From NCBI RefSeq assembly GCF_024713975.1, contig NC_091115.1:4434501-4498500 (forward strand): DNA of 64,000 nt. Direction: 5' to 3'. The position numbers and the translations under genes are program-made. Source of the stretch: Paralichthys olivaceus. Lineage: Eukaryota > Chordata > Actinopteri > Pleuronectiformes > Paralichthyidae. Below are positions 50,701 to 59,690 of the stretch, one piece after another. The number at the start of each line of letters is the position of its first letter. Within the stretch, counting starts at the first letter, position 1. Under the pieces are notes generated by a model, which made no database searches, had not been told where the DNA came from, and saw only the letters and a list, made by a program, of their open reading frames with translations.

Positions 50701-52713
50701 CTGCTTTAGTGGACGTCTGCGGGCGGCTCAAGGTTAGCGGCGATCCTCCCAACCAGGCTGCAAGGAGCCGGACCACAGCTGGCTGTCACCTCGGATCTGG
50801 TCACGTCGGCCCCTGCAGCCGCCACCACGTATCTGTTACCATGGAAACAGCCAGTTGCGAGGCCTAGTTTGCGTGCCGTGTGTGATGTAATGTGTAGTCA
50901 CATGGCCGCTCTCGGAATCTGTGGATGACTGATGCTGGATTCTGGGAGGAGGAGGGGGGAGCTCAGTGTTCAGTGGGGGGGGGAGTTGATCCTGGAAGTA
51001 ATGATCCCACAGAAGCTGCAATCTGTGTGTTTGTGTGTCGAGAACTTCCCTGATGTGAATTTGCTTTAAAAGAAGAAAAACTGAGCTGAGCCCCAGAATG
51101 TGACTGGATTCAAGTCACAGAGCTGAACATCCCATCATTTGAAAAAGAATATTAAATCTGTTGCATGATATATTTTAGCAATTAGTCCTTTATTGACAAA
51201 GTCTCACAGTGAAATGGGGAGAGAAGATAAGAGAAGGTCAGTGGTTTGATTCCCGGCTCCTCCAGTCTGCATTCTAAAGTGTCCTGGGAAACCCCAGATT
51301 TAATCTCAGTCAATCCATCAATGTGTTTGGTTTATATTTCAATCAGAATAACAAAAGTAAAGAGCATGAATCATTTCCTGTTACTTAGTTTATGACGGAA
51401 ACCTGTGAAAAATCATTATTATCAAAGTCTTAAAGAACAAGAACAGGTTGTCACATTTTAGAAAGACTTTTCACAAGATGATCATCTCATCCATTCTTTT
51501 CTTTTTTATTCTGCAGAGCACCACGTGATGTCATCCTTCAAGAGGAACCCTCTGGAGCAGGCTTTCCGCAGGCCCAACGCCAACATCACCTCCAACTACC
51601 TGATCAACCAGTACTGGATCCTGGTCAGCCACAAGTTCCCCGCCCTCATCTACGACCTCTTCCTGCGACTCACTGGACAGAAGCCGCAGTAAGACTCAAA
51701 AAAAACGCCTGTTGTGCTTAAAACCAAAAGAAAAGTTTCAGCTGTGTCGTAACTTCTGACCTTCTCTCTCGCTGCAGGATGATGCGCATCTTCAATCGTC
51801 TGCACAAGGCCATCGGCCTGTTAGAGTATTTCAGCAGCCAGGACTGGGAGTGGAACTCGGAGAACATGAGCATGTTGATGAGCCAGCTAACCCCAGAGGA
51901 CAAGAAGGTACGTTTATCCACAGAGCTTGTAAAGTCAGAACAGGTACCGGTTAGTTGTCAAAGTGTATTTGATCATAATTCATTCTCTGATTGGTCATAA
52001 CGAATAATTAATAATCATTTTAATAGAATTTTTGACAAAAGGACTTTACTTCAAATTATCTAAGTTCTTGATTCACAGAAATCATTTTGCTTCTTCTGTT
52101 TAATTCTGATGACACTGAGTATAGGATCAACTGTTACAGCATTAGGAAGCCCAGTGCTCCATCTAGTGACTGAAAGTGGAATTCCACTTTAATCTCTTGG
52201 TTTCAGTCTCTGTTTCATTGGTTCTGTTGTTTCTTGCAGAAATTTAACTTTGACGTGCGTCAGCTGAACTGGCCTGAGTACATTGAGAATTACTGCATCG
52301 GCACCAAGAAGTACGTCCTGAACGAAGACATGTCCGACATTCCTGCTGCTCGGCAGCATCTGAGGAAGTAAGTCAACTTTCAGGTACCTTGAAGTGCTCG
52401 GTGTGAAATTCAAGTTATTATTTGTGATCCATCATGTTTTTATATTTTCAGTTTAACTAGAATAAAAAATGTTACTGTAGAACTCATGTTATGTTTAACG
52501 CGTCTTTTTAAAACCTCACACTATTTTCTGTCTCTCTCTTGATTTCCCAGACTGAGGAACATCCGCTACACCTTCAACACTCTGCTGGTCGTCTTCATCT
52601 GGAGGGTGTTTATCGCCCGCTCGCAGATGGCCCGAAACATCTGGTACTTTGTGGTCAGCCTCTGTTTCAAGTTCCTCTCCTACTTCCGTGCGTCCAGCAC
52701 CTTAACCAACTGA
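31261..52713 (+). CDS. far2: Fatty acyl-CoA reductase, FAR2-type, 515 aa over eleven coding exons
   Basis: This enzyme reduces long-chain fatty acyl-CoA to fatty alcohol with NADPH, feeding ether-lipid and wax synthesis at the peroxisome. The joined exons give 515 residues, the usual vertebrate FAR length. The Rossmann motif TGATGFMGK is at residues 16-24 and the Y204-x3-K208 catalytic pair lies in [17 protein letters not shown]. The FAR_C region follows, then a hydrophobic tail at about 469-483, then the conserved end [14 protein letters not shown]2-like rather than FAR1-like features are [42 protein letters not shown] and [10 protein letters not shown]; other parts ([14 protein letters not shown]) look FAR1-like. 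The human neighbour of FAR2 is ERGIC2, as here, which supports far2. All introns are GT-AG in phase. The start at 31261 has a strong context (A at -3, G at +4). Confidence 0.96.
35534..35655. repeat. interspersed repeat fragment
   Basis: AAGCCGCACCAAGTTTCACA and ACACTCATAGATATG match, with changes, the middle of the copy at 56378-56561 (AAGCTGCACCAAATTGCTCA, ACACTCATGGACATA). Both end near ATTGGTGAAAAT. Confidence 0.5.
42084..42108. repeat. (CA)n microsatellite
   Basis: About 12 CA units in far2 intron 2. Confidence 0.9.
43326..43501 (+). CDS. far2: far2 exon 3
   Basis: The exon runs from acceptor TTTGGCAG to donor AA|GTGAGG. It encodes [20 protein letters not shown] through [16 protein letters not shown], part of the NAD(P)-binding fold (residues 64-122). 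It is more GC-rich than the introns. Confidence 0.96.
44693..44753. repeat. (CT)n microsatellite
   Basis: About 30 CT units at the end of a wider pyrimidine-rich tract that begins near 44520 on the plus strand. Confidence 0.95.
45637..45720. repeat. interspersed repeat remnant
   Basis: It starts CTTCCGCCAAGGAGGTTAT, a common edge of a teleost repeat family, and soon decays into unique sequence. It shares the CCGCCAAGG edge with the copy at 56378. Confidence 0.4.
46367..46546 (+). CDS. far2: far2 exon 4
   Basis: The exon runs from acceptor CCGGCAG to donor GA|GTGAGT. It encodes [19 protein letters not shown] and [20 protein letters not shown] (residues 122-182). Confidence 0.96.
46856..47033 (+). 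CDS. far2: far2 exon 5: catalytic Tyr-Lys
   Basis: The exon runs from acceptor TCGTCAG to donor TCT|GTGAGT. It encodes [19 protein letters not shown], then [13 protein letters not shown] with the YxxxK pair (Y204, K208), then [13 protein letters not shown] (residues 182-241). Confidence 0.97.
48464..48508 (+). CDS. far2: far2 exon 6 (45 bases)
   Basis: A small exon between CCTCAG and GCT|GTAAGT, encoding [15 protein letters not shown]. It is in phase 0 on both sides, so skipping would remove 15 residues without shifting the frame. Confidence 0.95.
48589..48707 (+). CDS. far2: far2 exon 7
   Basis: The intron before it is only 80 bases. The exon runs from acceptor TATCAG to donor AG|GTCAGT. 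It encodes [20 protein letters not shown] and [17 protein letters not shown]. Confidence 0.96.
48708..49805 (+). other. far2: far2 intron 7
   Basis: AT-rich, with no recognised element or exon. Confidence 0.7.
49806..49873 (+). CDS. far2: far2 exon 8
   Basis: The exon runs from acceptor CTTGCAG to donor G|GTACGT. It encodes [20 protein letters not shown], then EI. Confidence 0.96.
49874..51516 (+). other. far2: far2 intron 8
   Basis: It contains a (GATG)n run of about six units at 50212-50236 and short G/C runs near 50946-50990. No exon is visible. Confidence 0.7.
51517..51688 (+). CDS. far2: far2 exon 9
   Basis: The exon runs from acceptor CTGCAG to donor CA|GTAAGA. It encodes [20 protein letters not shown] and [12 protein letters not shown], in the FAR_C region. 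Confidence 0.97.
51778..51907 (+). CDS. far2: far2 exon 10
   Basis: The exon runs from acceptor GCTGCAG to donor AAG|GTACGT. It encodes [20 protein letters not shown] through [12 protein letters not shown]. Confidence 0.97.
52240..52367 (+). CDS. far2: far2 exon 11
   Basis: The exon runs from acceptor CTTGCAG to donor AA|GTAAGT. It encodes [18 protein letters not shown] and [20 protein letters not shown]. Confidence 0.97.
52551..52713 (+). CDS. far2: far2 exon 12: membrane segment and C-terminus
   Basis: From acceptor TTCCCAG to the stop TGA. It encodes [20 protein letters not shown], the single predicted membrane segment, then [17 protein letters not shown] and the conserved end FRASST. 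Confidence 0.97.
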
Positions 52714-53778
52714 GTCTTCCTCGCCGCCTCGAGCCAGAGACGACGGGCGGCCCCCTCGCCTTTAGAAATCAGCAGGACACAACATCTGAGACTCAGACAC
52801 GGTTCCTTCAGTGTGGATTATCGAGGCTCTCTACATTTGGGGGCTGCGGTGGAGTGAAGCACTCAGGATGGTGAAAAGAGGTCTACTAGCCATGAATTAT
52901 TTCTTTAGTTTGGAAAGCCGTCACGAAACCCCGTCCAGAAAAAAGTTTGAACCCTCTTCTTCTCAAAGTGGCCAATTATATATGCAACAATAAGCCTCCG
53001 TGTGATTTCCACTTTCTTCTCCACGACATAGGTTCCATCCTCTTGAATCTCGGTACATTGCCTTTTGCCTTGTGGTGATTTTTTTTTTTTCATACTTGAA
53101 ATATAGCAGTGCTTCAATGGAGGACGATTTCTACAAGATTATTTTGGTTCTCGGTTTTTTACTGTGGGAAAATCCACTTCCTCTCTTTATTGATCCGCAG
53201 GTGATTTGGATCTGTATGTCATGCATTATGTGTATCTACTGCCTTTTTAAGATTACACACACACTCACACACAAAACGGACTAGTGTTACCCGTCTCAAG
53301 GCCAATCCACACATTACTGAGACCAGTATTAAAGCTAAAATCCACACACACACTCAGACAACTGCACCACTAGATACGAAACATACAGATCTGCCGTCTT
53401 TCCTGCTGTTGAGGTCGTCACTTAATTTACTATCACACGATACCGTCAGTACGTCTCAGAACACTCATCCACTTTTTGCCTGTTTGTACAGAAGTTTGTA
53501 CTGAAACTAAGTTTACTACTTTTACATCTTTATACTTGCGTCAAAGGCTAGTCTGATTCGTGGTAGACCTTGGCAGTGTATTATATATAAATAAGAGTAC
53601 ATCAGAGTTGAGTTTATTTGTATAGCCCAGTTTGACATATTGTACAGTGTTACCCACTGTTTCCAACTGAGCGCAGCGTTTCTAAAACAAACAGATGAAG
53701 GAAAAATATAGGTAATTACCGAGCGATGCTTCAAAACCCCAGAAGCTCATTCAACAACCATCACTGCTGTGCTGAAGG

Positions 53779-54068
53779 TATTTCCACAAAAATAAGGGAA
53801 CACTTAATCGTCAGATAAACTTCAGGAAATTCAATCTGTCCATTTAGTGGGAATGGTTTTACACGTCGAGGCTTCGGACGGTCGCTCTCTTCTTATTCAT
53901 TCTTCTCTAGTTTTGTGTTCTGCTAGTGTCCTTGTCACCACTGGTAGCATGAGGTGACACCTGCAGCCCAATCAGGTTGCACAGATAGTCCAGCTCCTCC
54001 AGGATGACACATCCATACGTGCAGATGTGTGATTTAAGTGTTCCCTTAATTTGTTTGAGCAGAGTATA
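53779..54068. mobile_element. Internally deleted Tc1/mariner-like element (MITE)
   Basis: Perfect 15-base inverted repeats, TAAGGGAACACTTAA at 53793-53807 and TTAAGTGTTCCCTTA at 54034-54048, lie near TA dinucleotides at both edges, and the right end reads TTTGAGCAGAGTATA. Inside, CACTGGTAGCATGAGGTGAC and GTCCAGCTCCTCCAGGATGA closely match the start of the transposase region of a common teleost Tc1-like family. The rest of the transposase, about 1 kb, is missing, so the copy is non-autonomous. Confidence 0.8.
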
Positions 54069-54396
54069 TAGAAGCTGTCTAAGTTATGAAAGCTTGTTGA
54101 ATCCTGCTGCAAGCTGGAGCTTTTTCCATTTCAGCTTCATCGATGTGTAAGAAAAGAAGGATGTTTGTAACAGGATGCAGTCTGGAGCCACAGTTGTTAC
54201 TGATTGAATTATAGACTGTCATCCGCATAGAGGGGAAACATGATGCAAAATTAATATACAAAACAAAAGTAGTGGACCCAGTATGGAGCCTTGAGGGACA
54301 CCATACCCTAACTGATGGATGGGCTGCTATTCTTAAGTAAGACAAACACGATGCTTGATGTCTGGACCTAAATCACTAGAGTGACAGATTATATAA

Positions 54397-54416
54397 CCCC
54401 CCCCCCCCCCCCCCCC
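54397..54416. repeat. homopolymer C run
   Basis: An uninterrupted run of about 20 C. Its length in any assembly is uncertain. Confidence 0.9.
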
Positions 54417-55404
54417 GGATTACAACCTCGACCCCTGTTTGGAAAATCTGTAAATAGTCGAACTTGCATATTATTCTTATAGATTACCAAAAAATTGTAT
54501 TTGACTTTTGATTTTTTTTTTTTTTTGCGTGGGGAGTGACTTCACAGGATTCTACCACTGAGCTTCCGACAGAGTCTACCAGAAGTGTTCAAGTGTTGAC
54601 GGGATGATTTTTAATAACAACACTGTGCAAGGTTGTACATGTTGACTCTTGACTGAGTACAAATACATAAGTTATGAAACTTTATGGGAGAAAAAGGGAT
54701 AAAACTAAATAAATGTTTATGCAAACATGTATGTGGGGTAACCGTGGTTTACTGTCCTTAATTTCAGAGGACAGTGAACCAAAATGTCTGCAGCAACACC
54801 TGTATGAACTGGTTTCGTCAGAATTGTTGTCACAGAGCTACAGGGCTATTGTAACGGTGTCGTTGTCATGGAGTTCTGATCTTCTGCGTGTCCTGTGTGT
54901 TTGCAGAGCGTCAGGAAACCGGAGTGCAGGAACTAGTTTACTGTATGTTAACAAATCAGCAACACATAATCAATAACGTCATGTTCTTCTTTCTGGTGTC
55001 ATTTGCAACATGTCTGACAAAACTTTATTTCCTGCTCAGACGACACGTCGTTCAAGTCTGCTTGGCAAAACTGAAATAAACAAGAGGAGAAAAAGAAAAA
55101 GTGTGATGCAGTCAATGAAAGTCGTCTTCTACCTCAACACGTCTTTTCTTTTCACAAATGCGACAATTATTCAAGTTTAATAATTGTAATAAAGTGTCTT
55201 GATTCTCAAGCTATTAAAACTACTAGTAGGCCCTTCACAATAATCTCACTCTCTGTAGTTAAAATAGCAGTTGTGACCAAAACCTGTTCAACCTGAGAAA
55301 CTGGATTTACGTCTAAAACTATTCTGCGTTTATTTGTGTAAAGACGATAATATGTTGCAGCCAGAGTCTTCCTGAACATTTTAAATCCTATCAAAGCTCT
55401 ATAT

Positions 55405-55592
55405 TTTATTAAAGATGGAATTGAGACCAATTCTCAAGTGCAATTTTTCTGATTAATGATTTCATAATTCATATTTTTCCACAATCATTATCCTCTTAAA
55501 ACGCTACTGGCATCATTTCATGTTTCAGTTCCAACTCTTTCCGGAGATTTTCTGAAATAAAATCACTAGAACTGTTAGATTTATCGTTTATT
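55405..55592 (-). terminator. ergic2: candidate ergic2 poly(A) signals
   Basis: Reading the minus strand after the ergic2 stop, AATAAA occurs at 55592-55587 and 55410-55405. The nearer one gives a 3' UTR of about 350 bases and leaves roughly 500 bases to the last far2 signal. Confidence 0.4.
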
Positions 55593-55924
55593 TCAACTTT
55601 AGCAGTGTTGGGATGATGATGTGTATTTTGTGCCGCTGCAGGAAATGAAAATATAAAAGCTGACAACATTTTTAATGAAGCACCATCACAGTGTGGAAAT
55701 AATGTTGAAAACACATGTAGCCTGCAGTCTGAGTGGACACGTTTCTATAAAGTGCAATGATCTGAGGTGGATTTGTGCAATTATTCATAAAAACAGAAGG
55801 ATTTAGCTTTTTCAATACACAATGTGAAATAAAAAATCACAAGTTCTTACAAACTGAACAACAACAAACAACGAGACCTTCTGCAGGCGTTCGTCCTGCT
55901 GGGATGAGAGACTTCATTTACAGT

Positions 55925-56005
55925 TTACTCCTCAGGAACATTGTCAGCCAACAGAGGGACGTGGTGATTGTTCACATTGTTCATCTGGTTGTGAAGCTGC
56001 ACATC
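55925..56005 (-). CDS. ergic2: ergic2 last coding exon
   Basis: Acceptor TTCCAG to stop TAA. It encodes DVQLHNQMNNVNNHHVPLL then ADNVPEE, the cytosolic tail. Confidence 0.93.
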   Translation of the reverse strand, partial: DVQLHNQMNNVNNHHVPLLADNVPEE

Positions 56006-57915
56006 CTGGAACAGATTTAAGCAAATCTATTTTTTTTTAAGTTTAGTCTAATTTAATACAGAGCAGAGCAACAAATGATTCCGATACTGAGCTAAAATAT
56101 CAATCAGACTAATTCAATTAGTAGAAAAATAATCTCGACTCACCTCTCTGGGCCTGTAGACTCCCAATTTAAAGCGACAGCAAATCACATCGAAGCAGAA
56201 GCCGACAAACCCGTGGAGCATGCCTGTAAAGAGAGAGAGGGAACACGACAGTAAATATGATTTTATTTGACTTGTCAAAACGAATCCTTCGTGCCACATA
56301 TTGTTGCTTTGCTCTGAGTTTAGAAAACGAGACCAACGCACAGAATTGACTTGAGAACAGCCCTCGGTCGAACTCAAAACTCCGCCAAGGCCCAACATTC
56401 CCTTTAAAATGAATCAAGCTGCACCAAATTGCTCACACTCATGGACATACGTCTTCTGGATGAAGCTGTGTCTATATTTACTCCCTCAGATATTGGTGAA
56501 AATTGCCGAATCCTGCCGACGGACAAATCACAGATGAAAACCTAAACTCCTCCACGGCCGTAATAATCTGCCTTGTTCCATTAGACTCATGTAATGAGAT
56601 GTTCTTGCAGGGTGGAGTGGACTCGCCTGTCGTGGAGAATATTCCCCCGATGATGCCGCAGAGTCGCACCATGAACTGCCACAGCGGCATGTGCTGCTCG
56701 CTGACCGTCACCATCAGAGAGCTGGTGTCGTACTTCAGGAAGATGCCGGAGACGCCGTGACTGCCCGCTGCGTGGTTTATCAGCCGCTCCTGGGAAACAG
56801 AACTGTGTCAGTTCTGTCCTGTCTGTCAGGTTTCCACTTTTTATTACTTTCCTCATTTACTCACTCGCTCAGTGACAGAGAACTGGTGTGTGTCTGCAGA
56901 GATCGTGTGTGTGTTGAGTCTGGTGGGCACCACGGTGATGAAGTACTGGAACATCTGGTTGTCTGGGGCAGAATCACAAAGAAAAAAAAACATTTAACTA
57001 ATTGGTTTTTTACTTAATTTCAAGGAGACACATTATGGAAACTAAAGCTGAGTCTACGTCACAGTTTTTTGGAGTCAACTCCTGATTCAATACTTGAATC
57101 GACACTTTATTGATCCTGCAGTAAACTCAGTTCTGAAGCCCTTCAACTTGTTTTTCATCCTCTCATGCAGCGACTCACTGTTGAAGGTGATCTTCTCTGT
57201 GCCGTCCAGAGGATTGATGATGCCCGGTATCTCCTCGCCGAAAGACAGGTGATCTATTCGATGGGAGAAGTTGTACGCTGTGGTGAGAAGAAGTTTGAGG
57301 TTCAGTGAAGGTGGAAGTGGAAAAGGTTTGGACTCTTTAGTTTTCTCATATGAAATCTGTGAAACGTCAACTCAGTTGGATTAAGGAGGAAAACTGAGCC
57401 CTCACGTGGTGAATAACATGTCAAGATTAGATGAGGTTAAGTTAAGGTTAAGATTAGAGTTGGGTTAAGGGAAAAGCTCAGAGAAGTACTATGGTTTGTT
57501 TTAAAGTTTTAGACAGAGGATTGGTCCAGTAATATATAACGATAATCTAGAATAATGAGAATTATCCTGTTATTAGCAGCTTTACAAAATAAAATATATT
57601 TAAACTGGAACTTACTCTCATGGCTCACAAAAGCTGCAATATGGGCGTGACCCTGCGGATGGTGAATCGGCCTGAAAAAGACAATGTACACGTGTTAAAA
57701 GACGAGTGTGAGTGACGGCTCTGTGACGTCGTTCCTAAGGATCCTACAGCCGGATGATGGTGGTGGTGGTGGTGAGGGATTCACTGTCGTCTTAACGTGG
57801 AGCTGAATCTGTTTCTTACTTCCCCACAGTGATGTGCAGATTTCCTGCCACCTTGTTGACGTACACGTGCCCGTGTATCCTGCAGCCGTTGAGCGGCTCC
57901 ATAGAGGTATCCTCC

Positions 57916-57968
<53 letters not shown>

Positions 57969-59008
57969 CACATTAACTAAACTTTATATATAACATAAGA
58001 ATGATGTATCTGCACATGTGAAACTGACCGTGGGGGCAGAGCAGTGGGAGCTCCTTTCAGCAGAGTTTTGTACAGGACTTCCTGAAGAGCGTGTTCCTCC
58101 CTCAGTCTGTTCTGGATCAGAAGCAGGGTCCTGACAACAGGTTCAAAACTTACTTCACTTACTTAGAAGCACACGTCAGCGCAGATAAACTACAGGTGGG
58201 ACGTGGTTACATGGATTCTCACCTTTGCCAAAGTCTTTGTTGAGGAGTCAGTTCGAAAATAACCTGATCAGACGCAGAGACAGACATGTTTTAAAGCTGG
58301 AACAGAAACTCAGAGGATAAAGTGTGTGAGCCGTGCTCCACTCACAGGTTCGTACTGGAGGCCGCTGGATGTGATCATGGTCTCAGCCAGATCCAGGATA
58401 TCTGCTCCCACATCTGGGAACATGATGAGGGAGCAGATGTTACTCAGATGTTACTGACTTAACTAACAGATCATCAATACGTGTGTATAACCGGTTTCTG
58501 TATGTGAAGGAAAGCAAAGGTTAAAAACTCACGCTGGCATTTCATGGCAACTGTGATGTCGATGTTTATTCGGAGTTTACTGTGAATGAGCGACAGTGAG
58601 TCAGTTCTGTGATAAGATCCTGGTCGTTATTACAGTTATGAGCGATGCAACATTATCATACAAATGATTTCATTCAGTTATTGTGTAACTTATGTAAACG
58701 TACCTGGAAAAATCTTTGTCCACTGCGTATTCATATTTCATCCACGTGTCTCGATAAACAAAGAACTCCATGACGGCCAGAAGAGCCATGGCACAAAACG
58801 CTATCAGCGACACTGTGGATGAGACACAAGAGTAAATAAAGTCACTCATATCTTTACCTTTAACATTGTTAATATTAGATTTAGTTCAGAGGGTTCTCCC
58901 ACCCGTTCCTCCCGACGCTGACGTCTCCACGTAACTCTCCGACACTTTGGGGAAGGCGTCCAGCTCCCTCACCAGGCTCAGAGCTTTCCTCCTGGACAGA
59001 CGCCTCAT
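55925..59008 (-). CDS. ergic2: ERGIC2 (Erv41 homologue), 381 aa over thirteen coding exons
   Basis: ERGIC2 is a two-pass membrane protein that cycles between ER, ERGIC and Golgi with ERGIC3, the vertebrate version of the yeast Erv41-Erv46 complex, and helps sort or retrieve secretory cargo. The joined exons give 381 residues (human about 377). The short cytosolic start MRRLSRRKALSLVRELDAFP is followed by the first membrane segment at about 36-55 (VSLIAFCAMALLAVMEFFVY). A long lumenal domain contains GCRIHGHVYVNKVAGNLHIT, SHRIDHLSFGEEIPG and NQMFQYFITVVPTRL. The second membrane segment is at about 313-340 and the tail ends NNHHVPLLADNVPEE. The whole gene spans only 3.1 kb. Twelve introns join in phase; eleven are GT-AG and one (after 56627) must be GC-AG. 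The start has A at -3. It is convergent with far2. Confidence 0.97.
56144..56223 (-). CDS. ergic2: ergic2 exon 12: second membrane segment
   Basis: Acceptor TTTACAG, donor GAG|GTGAGT. It encodes MLHGFVGFCFDVICCRFKLG, then VYRPRE. Confidence 0.96.
56378..56561. repeat. interspersed repeat with inverted ends, in ergic2 intron
   Basis: The left end AACTCCGCCAAGG and right end CTCCTCCACGGCCG are imperfect inverted repeats. The inside shares blocks with copies at 5525 and 35534. It occupies part of the GC-AG intron and ends about 65 bases from the GC donor. Confidence 0.5.
56627..56789 (-). CDS. ergic2: ergic2 exon 11, ending at a GC donor
   Basis: Acceptor TTCCCAG. It encodes ERLINHAAGSHGVSGIFLKY and EQHMPLWQFMVRLCGIIGGI, ending FSTT plus the first base of Gly329. 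The frame demands that the exon end at CAG, followed by GCGAGT rather than GT. Confidence 0.95.
56865..56962 (-). CDS. ergic2: ergic2 exon 10
   Basis: Acceptor GCCCCAG, donor CGA|GTGAGT. It encodes NNQMFQYFITVVPTRLNTHT and ISADTHQFSVTER. Confidence 0.96.
57179..57277 (-). CDS. ergic2: ergic2 exon 9
   Basis: Acceptor CCACAG, donor A|GTGAGT. It encodes YNFSHRIDHLSFGEEIPGII then NPLDGTEKITF. Confidence 0.96.
57616..57671 (-). CDS. ergic2: ergic2 exon 8
   Basis: Acceptor TTTTCAG, donor A|GTAAGT. It encodes PIHHPQGHAHIAAFVSHE. Confidence 0.96.
57820..57915 (-). CDS. ergic2: ergic2 exon 7, after a (TG)n acceptor
   Basis: Donor AA|GTAAGA. It encodes EDTSMEPLNGCRIHGHVYVN and KVAGNLHITVGK. The acceptor AG follows a long (TG)n tract directly, with only TA between. 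Confidence 0.95.
57917..57966. repeat. (CA)n microsatellite forming an ergic2 splice acceptor tract
   Basis: About 24 CA units on the plus strand; read in the gene's direction it is (TG)n ending TAG at the exon 7 boundary. Confidence 0.95.
58029..58130 (-). CDS. ergic2: ergic2 exon 6
   Basis: Acceptor TTGTCAG, donor CG|GTCAGT. It encodes TLLLIQNRLREEHALQEVLY then KTLLKGAPTALPP. Confidence 0.95.
58223..58263 (-). CDS. ergic2: ergic2 exon 5 (41 bases)
   Basis: Acceptor TGATCAG, donor AAAG|GTGAGA. It encodes VIFELTPQQRLWQ. Confidence 0.93.
58346..58413 (-). CDS. ergic2: ergic2 exon 4
   Basis: Acceptor TTCCCAG, donor CCT|GTGAGT. It encodes VGADILDLAETMITSSGLQY, then EP. Confidence 0.96.
58533..58579 (-). 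CDS. ergic2: ergic2 exon 3 (47 bases)
   Basis: Acceptor TTCACAG, donor C|GTGAGT. It encodes KLRINIDITVAMKCQ. Confidence 0.96.
58704..58812 (-). CDS. ergic2: ergic2 exon 2: first membrane segment
   Basis: Acceptor ATCCACAG, donor CCAG|GTACGT. It encodes VSLIAFCAMALLAVMEFFVY, then RDTWMKYEYAVDKDFS. Confidence 0.96.
58903..59008 (-). CDS. ergic2: ergic2 first coding exon
   Basis: Start codon at 59008-59006 in context AACATGA; donor G|GTGGGA. It encodes MRRLSRRKALSLVRELDAFP and KVSESYVETSASGGT, near-identical to mammalian ERGIC2. The acceptor on the 5' side of the ATG is not clear; the exon extends upstream as 5' UTR by at least a few tens of bases. Confidence 0.96.
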
Positions 59009-59565
59009 GTTCAGGTTCAGGACGCGTCGCCTCCTCGTCCTCCGACAAATGATCAGAGCACATCAGGGTTACAGTCAGGATCCGTCTTCTGACCTCTGAC
59101 CTCTATAACGAAATGATCCTGAGTTCAAGAACAATACCAGAGTTCAAACACAGGGAAGAATCATCACCCAAATGAATTTAGATTGAAACTTTCTATTATT
59201 ATTATTATTCATTATTTTATAATATATTGTTTTTTACTGTCCTGACCTTTAATCGATAAGTCAACTCGCTCAGATCTAATAACATCAGAGCATTACAACA
59301 TGATTTTATTATTGGTCTAAACATCACATTACCTTATTTTAGATTAATTTTAAATATCAAGACATATTTGCTCTAATATCTCGAGATCAGATGAACTGAA
59401 TTTATGCATCACTTCAAATAAACGACAGAGAAAATGACAACAATATAAACAACAGACATAGAACAATCTGTATGAATATAAATAAATATACAGTGTACCT
59501 CCTTCATCACAGCTTCTCTGCACCGTTCACTGTAACATGTCATCATCACTGAGGACATGTCTTAC

Positions 59566-59690
59566 CTGTGTCCTCATGTGTCCTCATGTGTCCTCATGTG
59601 TCTCAGTGTTTGCTGGATCCTCATCAGTTTGCATCTTGTCTCTATTTCTTCATCATGATGCCATTGACTCACGGGGGCGCGCTCCTCTCT
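59566..59690 (-). other. ergic2: candidate ergic2 noncoding first exon
   Basis: On the minus strand a consensus donor ACAG|GTAAGA occurs at 59566. Upstream of it lies GC-rich sequence and a CRE, so a 5' UTR exon here is likely. The outer edge is approximate. A 10-base tandem repeat (TGTGTCCTCA, about 3.5 copies, plus-strand sense) occupies the exon next to the donor. Confidence 0.5.

Larger units (their letters stand above)
52714..55100 (+). other. far2: far2 3' UTR / 3' flank
   Basis: Possible poly(A) signals are ATTAAA near 53328 and AATAAA at 54708-54713 and 55075-55080. If a distal signal is used, the Tc1-like MITE at 53779-54068 and a pure C run at 54397-54416 are both within the mRNA. 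Confidence 0.5.

Noticed and set aside
31261..52713. Naming the reductase far1
   Set aside because: Family and length fit, but diagnostic segments and the ergic2 neighbour favour far2. I keep some doubt in the symbol, not in the family.
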